A stretch of DNA of 64,000 bases from Arthrobacter sp. ISL-65 (GTDB lineage: Bacteria > Actinomycetota > Actinomycetes > Actinomycetales > Micrococcaceae), in NCBI RefSeq assembly GCF_018613795.1, contig NZ_JAGGPN010000020.1, positions 147,289 to 211,288 on the forward strand. The letters run 5' to 3'. Made by a program: the position numbers and the translations under genes. The notes under the pieces are model-generated. The model saw nothing but the letters and a program-made list of their open reading frames with translations. It was not told the origin of the DNA and did no database searches. Numbering within the stretch: the stretch's first letter is position 1; every line of letters starts with the position of its first letter. Positions 17,475 through 25,189 of the stretch are shown one piece after another.

Positions 17475-20217
17475 TAGCTCCTCAGCACACAGCGCTTCGT
17501 TCAACACTTCGTCCCACGGCGTCGCGTCCAATGGCGGGGGCGCTAAACCGGAATCCGAACTCCGGCAGCTAACCGGCCGCGGTGAGGCGATAGAGCATGT
17601 CTGCACCGTCATCCGCAGCCGTGCCAGCCAGGCGGTCTACCTCATGGCAGGCCCCGGTGTCGGAAAGACATCCGTGACTGACGCCGTGCGGGAGAAATTG
17701 GCGGCAGAGATGACCGTGCTCCGCATCCACGGCAGCTCCTCGCTGGCCAAGGTCCCCTACGGTGTGCTGGCGCCCTACACCTCCGGGCTCGCCCCCGAGG
17801 AAGCCGACTCCCCGGTGGCGGTGCTACGGGCCGTCTGGGCCCACTTCCAGGAGCTGAAGGGAATCAGCGACCTCAACGGGGGCACCGACGCCCCCGTGCT
17901 CCTGGTGGTGGACGACGCCCACCACCTCGATGACGCCACCGCCAGCATGGTGGTGGACATGACCTCGGCCGGCTGGGCGACCGTGCTGGCAGCCGGGCGG
18001 CCGCGGCCGGGGCTGCCCCAGGCCCTGAACCAGCTCTGGTATGACGGCCTCGCCGAACGCATCGATCTCCGACCGCTCAGCGGCGAGCAGGTCCGGGAGG
18101 TAGTGGAACACACCCTGCAGGGGACGGTTCCCGTCAGCACCGTCCAGTCGCTGTGGTCTGCTTCGGGCGGCAACCCGCTGCTCCTCGACTGCCTGCTGAG
18201 TGATGCAACAGCCGCCGGAACCCTGGTCCAGCGGAACGGAATCTGGGTGCTGCTCGGACCGTTGCCGGCCGACGGACCCAGGCTGTCGGATCTGGTGGTG
18301 AAGGATCTCCTCCGGAGAACGCCGGAGGAGCAGGATGCGCTCAAGGTGATCGCCTTGGCCGAGCCGGTGCCCAGGAGCCTGATCGAGGACGTCTGCGGCG
18401 CCGGCGTCGTGCGTTCCCTGCTGGACAACCAGGTGGTGAGCGAATCCGCCGCAAGGCATACCGAGCTGCGGCTCACCCATGCCATCCTGGGCGAATCAAC
18501 GCGGCGCCAGGTGTCCGTCTCGCGGAGCCTGCAGTTGCGGCAGAAGCTTGATGCCCATCTGGATCCCGCCGCCGCAAGCGCCGAAGGCAGGCTGCGGCTG
18601 GTCGAATGGTCGCTGGAATGCGGCATGGAAGTTCCCGACCGGGACCTGCTGGACGCGGGGCTGCTGGCCGCGACGACGTTTAACAACGCCGGCGCCCGGC
18701 TCATGGCCGGTCATGTGCGGGCACCGGAGCTGCAGGCCCCTGCGCAATCAATCACCGCGCGGGCCAACTTCAATGAGGGGAAGTACCGCGAGGCCGCCGA
18801 ACTCCTTGACGGCTGCTGGCTCGATCTGGCGGGGGATTCGGAAGCTCCTCAGGTCCTCATGCTGAGGGCGTCATCCCACATGGCGCTGGGCAAGTCCGTG
18901 CCGTCGCTCAGGGCTGAATCACGCCACCAGCTGGAGGAGGCCGGGATAGTCCCGGACGATGCCTGGCAGGACAGGATCCACGGGCTGCTGGAGATGGCGG
19001 CCGCCGGGGATCACGATGGCATTAACGCTGTCATCACGGCGCTGGGGACCACGGATCCGGACACTGCCTCGGGTGTCGAAGCGACACAGCATGCCGTGGC
19101 GCAGGCCCTTCTTGCGCAGACGCTGGTCGCCGCCGGCAGGTCACACCAGGCCCACGCCGCCGCGGCGGCCGCCGGCCCTTTCCTGCCCGCGCTCAGCGGC
19201 GGCCTGTACTTCTTCAACGAGTTTGTCCTGACCCGGCTGGCCATCAGCACCCTCGCTGCCGGCAACTGGGAGTCGGCCGAACATGAGCTGTCCGGTTATC
19301 CGGCGGAGCGCACCGAGGGTGCTTCGACCTTCGGCGGCGGGATCCAGGCACTGCGCGGCCTCGGACTGCTGCGGCAGGGGCAGCTGGAGCGCGCCTACCA
19401 GGTCCTCCTTCCTGCCGTTGAGGCACTCCGGGTCAATGACCCGCTGCAGGAGTTCAGGTTCGGCTCGTCGCTTGCCTTCTACGCCGCAGCACGCCTGGGC
19501 GACACGGCCCAGGCGAAGCGGCTCGAACAGGACTTCATCTCGGCCAGGCACGCCAGCGGACCCGGCTGCGACGCCGTCGCGGAGGCCTATGCGGCCGCCG
19601 CGGCTGAATACCTCGACCGGAAGGGCAGCGGCCTGGACAGGCTCCGTGAGCTCGCGGCGTCCGAGTCCGTGACGGACCATCCCGGAACCAGGATGGAGTG
19701 CCTCATTCTTTGCTCGGATCTTGGCGAGCAGTCGCTGGTGCAGGAGCTCGCCACGCTCGCCACCACCGTCGAGGGCCGGTGGGCGGCCGGCTGGCGGCAG
19801 CTGGCCCTGGCCTGGGTTTCGGAGGACGCCGACGTCCTCATGGACACAGCCGCCGCCCTGGAGGAAGCGGGCCTGCTGAACCTGGCACGCGAGGCATACG
19901 CCCGGGCCGGCGCGCTGCTGGATGCCGCGGGGGAGCGGCGACGCGCCCGCCAGGCAATCGCGCACCGGGAGAAATGCGACCAGGAGCTCGGCGAGCGGTT
20001 CCGCGAAAGCCCGTTTGTCGCTTCCGTCCCCAGCGTCCACCTGACCCGCCGCGAGCGGGATATCGTGGAGCTGGCGGTGCAGGGCCTCTCCGACCGCGAG
20101 ATCGCCCAGCACCTGATGGTGTCCGTGCGGACCGTTGAGGGCCATCTGTACCGCAGCTACGTCAAGCTCGGCGTCCGCCGGCGCGACGAGCTCGCGCTCG
20201 CCCTTCCGAAGAAGTAG
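17452..20217 (+). CDS. LuxR-family regulator with ATPase domain (LAL/MalT-like), second of pair
   Basis: The 921-residue protein has the same architecture as its upstream neighbour. Walker A is AGPGVGKTS (near residue 66), Walker B is VLLVVDDAHHLDD (near 148), followed by a long helical repeat region and a C-terminal LuxR domain with LTRRERDIVELAVQGLSDRE and VSVRTVEGHLYRSYVKLGV. The GTG at 17452 overlaps the preceding gene by 23 bp. No other ATG or GTG occurs before the ATPase domain in this frame, so coupled translation from this GTG is likely, though the first 35 residues are low-complexity. The recognition helices of the two proteins are very similar (SVRTVEGHLY in both), which suggests duplication and overlapping DNA targets. 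Confidence 0.88.
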   Translation: MICLASSNSSSAHSASFNTSSHGVASNGGGAKPESELRQLTGRGEAIEHVCTVIRSRASQAVYLMAGPGVGKTSVTDAVREKLAAEMTVLRIHGSSSLAKVPYGVLAPYTSGLAPEEADSPVAVLRAVWAHFQELKGISDLNGGTDAPVLLVVDDAHHLDDATASMVVDMTSAGWATVLAAGRPRPGLPQALNQLWYDGLAERIDLRPLSGEQVREVVEHTLQGTVPVSTVQSLWSASGGNPLLLDCLLSDATAAGTLVQRNGIWVLLGPLPADGPRLSDLVVKDLLRRTPEEQDALKVIALAEPVPRSLIEDVCGAGVVRSLLDNQVVSESAARHTELRLTHAILGESTRRQVSVSRSLQLRQKLDAHLDPAAASAEGRLRLVEWSLECGMEVPDRDLLDAGLLAATTFNNAGARLMAGHVRAPELQAPAQSITARANFNEGKYREAAELLDGCWLDLAGDSEAPQVLMLRASSHMALGKSVPSLRAESRHQLEEAGIVPDDAWQDRIHGLLEMAAAGDHDGINAVITALGTTDPDTASGVEATQHAVAQALLAQTLVAAGRSHQAHAAAAAAGPFLPALSGGLYFFNEFVLTRLAISTLAAGNWESAEHELSGYPAERTEGASTFGGGIQALRGLGLLRQGQLERAYQVLLPAVEALRVNDPLQEFRFGSSLAFYAAARLGDTAQAKRLEQDFISARHASGPGCDAVAEAYAAAAAEYLDRKGSGLDRLRELAASESVTDHPGTRMECLILCSDLGEQSLVQELATLATTVEGRWAAGWRQLALAWVSEDADVLMDTAAALEEAGLLNLAREAYARAGALLDAAGERRRARQAIAHREKCDQELGERFRESPFVASVPSVHLTRRERDIVELAVQGLSDREIAQHLMVSVRTVEGHLYRSYVKLGVRRRDELALALPKK

Positions 20218-20467
20218 CACTTCCCCAGACTGATTTTTTCTGGCCCCCTCCGGGCAAGATCCGCGCGGTTGCGCGCCGGACATCACTACCTGCGGGAACC
20301 AGTAGTTGAGTACTCAGAAAAACGAGTACCTGATACTGGTGCAGCGGGCGCCAGTACGCGATTAACTAATAGTGGCAGCGGAAGCCGGGCTGATCTCCCC
20401 TCCGAAGCTGCCACCAGATTTTCCAGGTCTCGCATCAGATTTCCGGCCCCAGGGTTCGGGTAAGGCG

Positions 20468-20526
20468 GGGCCGGCGACGTCAGAGCCTTCTGAGACCGAG
20501 GCTCTCCCCCCAGCCGTCGCCGGCCC
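20468..20526 (+). other. Nested hairpin, 12-bp outer stem
   Basis: GGGCCGGCGACG (20468-20479) pairs perfectly with CGTCGCCGGCCC (20515-20526). Inside, AGAGCC (20482-20487) pairs with GGCTCT (20500-20505). The left outer arm can alternatively pair with CCGGCCCC at 20443-20450. It could be a terminator for the LuxR pair or part of an attenuator. Confidence 0.55.
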
Positions 20527-20571
20527 TCTCAAGTAGTAAGTCCGCAACAAGCGAATATCTGACGGCATGAT

Positions 20572-20603
20572 AAGGGCGGCCCGCAGCGACGAGGGCCGCC
20601 CTT
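20572..20603 (+). terminator. Terminator-like hairpin before sufS
   Basis: AAGGGCGGCCC (20572-20582) and GGGCCGCCCTT (20593-20603) form a perfect 11-bp stem with a 10-nt loop. It lies 100 bp before the sufS start, so the sufS promoter is probably between this hairpin and the gene. Confidence 0.65.
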
Positions 20604-20702
20604 GTCACGCGCCCCGATCAGGCAGGCTCCGCACCTGCCCTGCTGCGGCCAAAGGTGCTGTGGGACAATTGAGACGTACCTCAAGGCACCCAAGGAGTCC
20701 CA

Positions 20703-22028
20703 TTGGCCGTAGTATCAACGCCAACCACGCTGACGCGTGCCCTTTCTGCGATGGACAATGCCGAGGTCCTGCGGATCCGCAACGACTTTCCCGTGCTGAA
20801 CCAGACGGTCAACGGCCGCCCGCTCATCTACCTGGATTCCGGCGCCACCTCGCAGAATCCGCTGAGCGTCATCGAGGCCGAGCAGGAATTCTACGAGCAG
20901 CGGAACGCTGCCGTGCACCGCGGCGCGCACCACCTTGCCGTGGAGGCCACCGAGGTGTTCGAGGACGCCCGGCAGACTTTGGCCGACTTTGTCGGGGCGG
21001 CCTACGAGGAGATCGTCTGGACCTCCAACGCCACCGAAGGCCTGAACGTCATCAGCTATGCGCTGTCCAACGCCGCGCTGTGGGCAGCCCAGGGACGCGG
21101 CGACTCCCGGCTGCGGGACTTGGCACTGGGACCCGGCGATGAAATCGTGGTCACCGAAATGGAGCACCACGCAAACCTGATTCCCTGGCAGGAACTGGCC
21201 TACCGGACAGGTGCCACGCTGCGTCACATCCCGCTGGACGACGCCGGGGTGCTGCGGATGGATGAGGCAGCGGAAATCGTGGGGGAGCGTACCAGGCTGC
21301 TGGCGTTCACCCACGCCTCGAACGTGCTGGGCACCATCAACCCGGTCAGCGATCTTGTGGCCCTCGCCCGGCGGGCAGGCGCCCTGGTGGTGCTGGATGC
21401 GTGCCAGTCGGCACCGCACCTTGCCCTGGACGTCAAGCAGTTGGATGTCGACTTCGCCGTTTTTTCCGGCCACAAGATGCTGGGGCCAACCGGCGTCGGC
21501 GTGCTTTACGGCAAGCAGGAGCTCTTGGACGTGCTCCCACCGGTCCTGACCGGTGGTTCCATGATCACCACCGTGACCATGGAACGCGCGGAGTACCTTC
21601 CCGCGCCGCAGCGGTTTGAAGCCGGCACCCAGAAAATTTCGCAGGCGGTGGCCCTTGCCGCCGCGGTCAACTATCTGACCGAAACCGGCATCGACCGGGT
21701 GCACCGCTGGGAGTCCGAGCTCGGCCAGCGGATGGTGGCGGGCCTGGAAGCCATCGACGGCGTCCGCGTGCTGGGTCCGGCCGCCGGCCAGGACCGCATC
21801 GGGCTGGCGGCCTTTGACGTCGCCGGTGTCCACGCGCACGACGTCGGTCAGTTCCTTGACGCGCGGGGCATAGCGGTCCGCGTGGGCCACCATTGCGCGC
21901 AGCCGCTGCACCGGCGCCTGGGCCTGACGGCCACCACCCGGGCCAGTGCCTACTTGTACAACACCACCGACGACGTGGACGAATTCCTGGACGCAGTGTC
22001 CGGAGTCCGCGCCTACTTCCGGGCCTAG
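20703..22028 (+). CDS. sufS: SufS-type cysteine desulfurase
   Basis: SufS is a PLP enzyme that removes sulfur from cysteine and passes it as persulfide to the Fe-S scaffold system. The 441-residue protein has the PLP Lys K258 in FSGHKMLGPTGVG and the persulfide Cys C398 in RVGHHCAQPLHRR. The TTG start at 20703 is preferred because AAGGAG lies eight bases before it; the next in-frame ATG (residue 17) has no ribosome site. sufU follows after 29 bp, and together they form the SufS-SufU sulfur relay. The scaffold genes sufBCD are not in the window. Confidence 0.95.
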   Translation: MAVVSTPTTLTRALSAMDNAEVLRIRNDFPVLNQTVNGRPLIYLDSGATSQNPLSVIEAEQEFYEQRNAAVHRGAHHLAVEATEVFEDARQTLADFVGAAYEEIVWTSNATEGLNVISYALSNAALWAAQGRGDSRLRDLALGPGDEIVVTEMEHHANLIPWQELAYRTGATLRHIPLDDAGVLRMDEAAEIVGERTRLLAFTHASNVLGTINPVSDLVALARRAGALVVLDACQSAPHLALDVKQLDVDFAVFSGHKMLGPTGVGVLYGKQELLDVLPPVLTGGSMITTVTMERAEYLPAPQRFEAGTQKISQAVALAAAVNYLTETGIDRVHRWESELGQRMVAGLEAIDGVRVLGPAAGQDRIGLAAFDVAGVHAHDVGQFLDARGIAVRVGHHCAQPLHRRLGLTATTRASAYLYNTTDDVDEFLDAVSGVRAYFRA

Positions 22029-22057
22029 CCCGGATCCCCGACGACAGGTACCTGAGC

Positions 22058-22507
22058 ATGAGCCTCGACCAGCTTTACCAGCAGATCATCCTGGACCACT
22101 CCAAGGCCCGGCACGGCAGCGGGTTGGCCGCTACGGCTGCCCCGGACGGCGCGTCCACCGGCCAGTCACACCAGCTCAATCCGGTGTGCGGCGACGAGGT
22201 CACCCTGCGCGTGGCCGTGGACCACGGCACGGTGACTCAGCTGGCGTGGGACGGGGCTGGCTGCTCGATCTCCATGGCCTCCGCCTCCGTGCTGAGCGAG
22301 CTGGCCGAGGGCATGACTGTGGACGAACTCCGCTCGGTGATCGGGAACTTCCGCGACGTCCTGCGGTCCCGGGGAAAGATCCCTGCCGACCCGGAAATCC
22401 TGGGCGATGCCGCTGCCTTTGAAGGCGTGGCCCGCTACGCCGCGAGGGTGAAATGCGCCATGATCTCCTGGGTTGCGGCCGAGGATGCCCTGAACCAGGC
22501 AGCCTGA
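22058..22507 (+). CDS. sufU: SufU zinc-dependent sulfurtransferase (IscU-like)
   Basis: The 149-residue SufU accepts persulfide from SufS. The three conserved Cys are C44 in NPVCGDEV, C69 in GAGCSISMAS and C133 in RVKCAMISW, with D46 as the fourth Zn ligand. The insertion between the second and third Cys is longer than in IscU, as expected for SufU. The ATG at 22058 starts the canonical MSLDQLYQQIILDH. It is co-directional with and close to sufS, so they are almost certainly co-transcribed. The transcript probably ends at the inverted repeat 22520-22558. Confidence 0.95.
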   Translation: MSLDQLYQQIILDHSKARHGSGLAATAAPDGASTGQSHQLNPVCGDEVTLRVAVDHGTVTQLAWDGAGCSISMASASVLSELAEGMTVDELRSVIGNFRDVLRSRGKIPADPEILGDAAAFEGVARYAARVKCAMISWVAAEDALNQAA

Positions 22508-22519
22508 CGTGTTTCCGGT

Positions 22520-22558
22520 GGTTGAGCTTGTCGAAATCAGGTTTCGACAAGCTCAACC
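22520..22558. repeat. 17-bp perfect inverted repeat between convergent genes
   Basis: GGTTGAGCTTGTCGAAA (22520-22536) and TTTCGACAAGCTCAACC (22542-22558) pair perfectly around TCAGG. It lies in the 86-bp convergent gap between sufU and the SCO4848-type gene, so it may act as a bidirectional terminator. A single arm recurs at 60236-60250, which points to a dispersed repeat family. Confidence 0.8.
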
Positions 22559-22593
22559 GGCGGACCCAGCCCGTGCCAGTGAGCCCGCGCTCG

Positions 22594-22815
22594 TCAGCTG
22601 ACGAGCGCCGCGATTCCGATGGCGGCCGTGGCAGCACCCAGCACCATGGATACCGTCACCAGGACAATATGGACGGTGAGGAACTTCGTGGCCTTGCCGG
22701 CGGCGTCCCGTGCCCGCGGGTCCTTCATGACGCGGCGCAGGAATTGCGGCCACACCAGCAGGGACCACACGCCCGAGCCGATCAAGACAAGGGCAAGGAA
22801 GGCAGGGACGTCCAC
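22594..22815 (-). CDS. SCO4848-family small membrane protein
   Basis: This is a 73-residue protein with two transmembrane segments (about residues 5-22 and 47-70) around a short basic loop containing RRVMKDPRARD. Length, topology and the early GSGVWSLLVWPQFLRR sequence fit the actinobacterial SCO4848 family as I recall it. The function is unknown. It lies 4 bp after the DUF2505 gene on the same strand, so the two are probably one transcript. Confidence 0.75.
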   Translation of the reverse strand: MDVPAFLALVLIGSGVWSLLVWPQFLRRVMKDPRARDAAGKATKFLTVHIVLVTVSMVLGAATAAIGIAALVS

Positions 22816-22819
22816 GGGA

Positions 22820-23317
22820 CTAGTGGCTTTCGAGCCAGGCCTGGGCCTGCTGCGACTGGATGTTCAGTGCCTTGCCCACAACGGGCTCGGCGGCGTCGGC
22901 AATCTTGCCGCCCAGGAACGGCACGGAGGACGTGACGTTGCCTTCCAGTTCAACCCGCGTGCTGCCGCCGTCCGCCACGAGACGCTGCACCGCGGCCACG
23001 TCGATCGGCGCGCCGGCGATCTTCAGCGAGATGGTGCTCTGGCGCGAACCGTCGGCTGCAGGGGCGTCCCAGTTTTCCACCTGGGTCACCTTCAGGCTTT
23101 CGCCGACGAACTTGCGGGCGATTTCCGGCAGGCGCGTCGTGGGGAGGGTGCGCACCGACGTGGTGCTGAATTCCCCGGCGATGTCGCCCGCCACCGTGAA
23201 GGACTCGAGGGTGCCGCCGACGTATTCGCTGGTATGGCGCTGGAAGTCCTCGTTCGCGAAGACTGCGGTGACGCTGTCGACGCCGTGGGGAAGGGTGGTG
23301 GATGCACTCAGTGCCAT
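22820..23317 (-). CDS. DUF2505 domain-containing protein
   Basis: The 165-residue protein fits the actinobacterial DUF2505 family, which has a START/SRPBCC-like fold suggesting binding of a hydrophobic ligand. It begins MALSASTTLPHGVDSV, and the centre contains a beta-rich stretch with VTQVENW. No catalytic motif, signal peptide or membrane segment is visible. The next gene starts 4 bp downstream. Function is unknown. Confidence 0.8.
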   Translation of the reverse strand: MALSASTTLPHGVDSVTAVFANEDFQRHTSEYVGGTLESFTVAGDIAGEFSTTSVRTLPTTRLPEIARKFVGESLKVTQVENWDAPAADGSRQSTISLKIAGAPIDVAAVQRLVADGGSTRVELEGNVTSSVPFLGGKIADAAEPVVGKALNIQSQQAQAWLESH

Positions 23318-23364
23318 TGATCCTCCGTCGTTGTGGGGTCAGAACGCTTTTTGCTCACCACATC

Positions 23365-24984
23365 CTACGGGGTCGGCCGCGCTTCCCCGGCACCGGGACG
23401 TCGGGCATCGGGCTCTGCGACGCCGGACTTCTCCTCGGCGGACAGCCTCCGGGCCGCCGCGGTGATGTTGCGGGACATGGCCGGGAAGATGATGCTGTGG
23501 AACGGAAGAACGGCCAGCCAGTAGAGCCGCCCGCTGAGTCCTTTGGGGAAGAAAATCGCCCGCTGGCGGTAAAGGCAACCGGAGCCGTCGGGCTCCACGC
23601 AGAGCTCCAGCCAGGCGCGTCCCGGTGCGCGCATTTCTGCCCGCAGCCGGAGCAGGCGGCCGCGCTCGATCCGTTCCACGCGCCACCAGTCCACCACCTC
23701 ACCGGCCACCAGATGGTGCGGATGCCGCCGGCCACGGAGCAGGCCCGCTCCGCCCGAAAGCTTGTCCAGCCAGCCGCGTACGCTCCACGCCAGTGGGAGC
23801 GAGTACCAGCCGTTGAGGCCGCCGATCCCCTCGATGATCGTCCACACATGTGCCCGGTCCACATCGCTGGCAAAGGTCCGCTCGTCGACATACACCCTGT
23901 GCCCGGCCCAGCCCGGGTCGCTCGGCAGCGGGTCGGCATCCGCTCCGGCGTTGGCCCAGATGGTTTCCACCTGGCCGTCGCGTTCCTTGCCGAGCGCCAG
24001 GGCCACGGCCCTGCGGTAGCCGGTAAGACCGCTGTCGGGCTGTTTGATGTAGGCGTCGATGTCATGTTCGGCCGAGACGGCATCGTGCTGCAGGGACTGG
24101 ACCAGCGGGACGGACATGGAAAGCGGAATCGGAGTCACCAGTGCAACCCACAATCCGGCCAGCCTGGGTGCCGGCACTGGAAGTGCCAGGACCGGCCGCG
24201 GCGGCAGGCCTGCCTCGGCCGCGTATTCCTTCATCATGCCGGCGTACGTCAGGACATCCCGGGAGCCGATGTCAAAGGTGCGGTTGAGGGTTTCCGCCAG
24301 TGCGGCGGCTCCGACGAGGTAATAGAGCACGTCCCGGACGGCGATGGCTTCGATCCGGTTGCGGACCCAGCTGGGCGCGGGCATAAGGGGCAGGGTTTCG
24401 GCGAGGTGGCGGATCATTTCGAACGACGCCGAGCCAGAGCCGATGACCACCCCGGCCTGGAACACGATGGCGTCCACCGGGCCGGAGAGAAATACCTCGC
24501 CCACCGCCTCACGGGAGCGCATGTGCGTTGACAGTGCCGTGTTGCGCGGGTGCAGGCCGCCCAGATAAACGATTCGCCGGACGGAGGCCTCCGCGGCGGC
24601 ACCGGCGAGAAGCTCGGCCATGGCCTTTTCCTTGGCCTCGAAACCGGAGCCCGCCGCCATGGAATGGACCAGGTAATACAGCACGTCTACGCCCTGCAGG
24701 GCTTCCTCCAGTGCCGCGGAGTCGTCGAGGCTGCTGCGGACCACCTCCACGTCGTCGAACCACGGCACGCCGGCGATTTTCTCCGGGGACCGGACCAGCA
24801 CCTTGACGCGGTGGCCGGCGTCCAGCAGCCGGGGGACCAGCCGCCCGCCGATGTACCCAGTGGCGCCGGTGACAAGCACTGTCCGGGCCTCGGCTGCCCG
24901 GGCCTCGGGATTGGCGCCGGCCCCTGCCGTGCCGCCACTGCTGCTGTCATTTCCGCTGCTGTCATTTCCGGTCTGGTCGCTCAC
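23365..24984 (-). CDS. SDR-type NAD(P)-binding protein with C-terminal DUF2867
   Basis: The 539-residue protein has a disordered Ser/Gly-rich head (about residues 1-33), an atypical short-chain dehydrogenase domain with the Rossmann motif VTGATGYIGGRLVP (near residue 38) and VLYYLVHSM near residue 107, and a C-terminal DUF2867 domain (about 355-510, ending near FPAMSRN). This fusion is common in actinobacteria; a role in quinone, lipid or cell-envelope chemistry is often assumed but the substrate is not known. The gene stands alone, divergent from mfd. Confidence 0.85.
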   Translation of the reverse strand: MSDQTGNDSSGNDSSSGGTAGAGANPEARAAEARTVLVTGATGYIGGRLVPRLLDAGHRVKVLVRSPEKIAGVPWFDDVEVVRSSLDDSAALEEALQGVDVLYYLVHSMAAGSGFEAKEKAMAELLAGAAAEASVRRIVYLGGLHPRNTALSTHMRSREAVGEVFLSGPVDAIVFQAGVVIGSGSASFEMIRHLAETLPLMPAPSWVRNRIEAIAVRDVLYYLVGAAALAETLNRTFDIGSRDVLTYAGMMKEYAAEAGLPPRPVLALPVPAPRLAGLWVALVTPIPLSMSVPLVQSLQHDAVSAEHDIDAYIKQPDSGLTGYRRAVALALGKERDGQVETIWANAGADADPLPSDPGWAGHRVYVDERTFASDVDRAHVWTIIEGIGGLNGWYSLPLAWSVRGWLDKLSGGAGLLRGRRHPHHLVAGEVVDWWRVERIERGRLLRLRAEMRAPGRAWLELCVEPDGSGCLYRQRAIFFPKGLSGRLYWLAVLPFHSIIFPAMSRNITAAARRLSAEEKSGVAEPDARRPGAGEARPTP

Positions 24985-25189
24985 TGGAGTCTCCTTGGGG
25001 CGGCGGCATGGCTGTGCTGAACTTCAAGATGTGCTGAACTTCACCTGCTCAGCAAGCTTAGCAATGCGGCACCCGGGGCCCGGCTGCCGCGTGCGTGCCC
25101 GCAGGGGTAGGCTGGAAGCCCCGGCATTCGCAAGAATCTGGGCTTTTCGTGTTGCCTGCATTCGAATGAGATTCCAGGAGATCCTGCCC

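Larger units (their letters stand above)
20218..20702. other. 485-bp intergenic region with multiple hairpins and operator-like repeats
   Basis: No convincing gene is present between the second LuxR gene and sufS. It contains: a TGAGTACTCA palindrome (20307-20316) with a related CGAGTACCTG (20323-20332); ACCAGTA (20298-20304), TACTGGT (20334-20340) and GCGCCAGTA (20348-20356); GTGGCAGC (20372-20379) and GCTGCCAC (20407-20414); CCGGCCCC (20443-20450) and GGGGCCGG (20467-20474); a 12-bp stem 20468-20479/20515-20526; and a terminator-like hairpin at 20572-20603. Several arms have two possible partners. It may be a non-coding RNA or attenuator, or a cluster of DNA-binding sites plus terminators. 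Confidence 0.55.
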
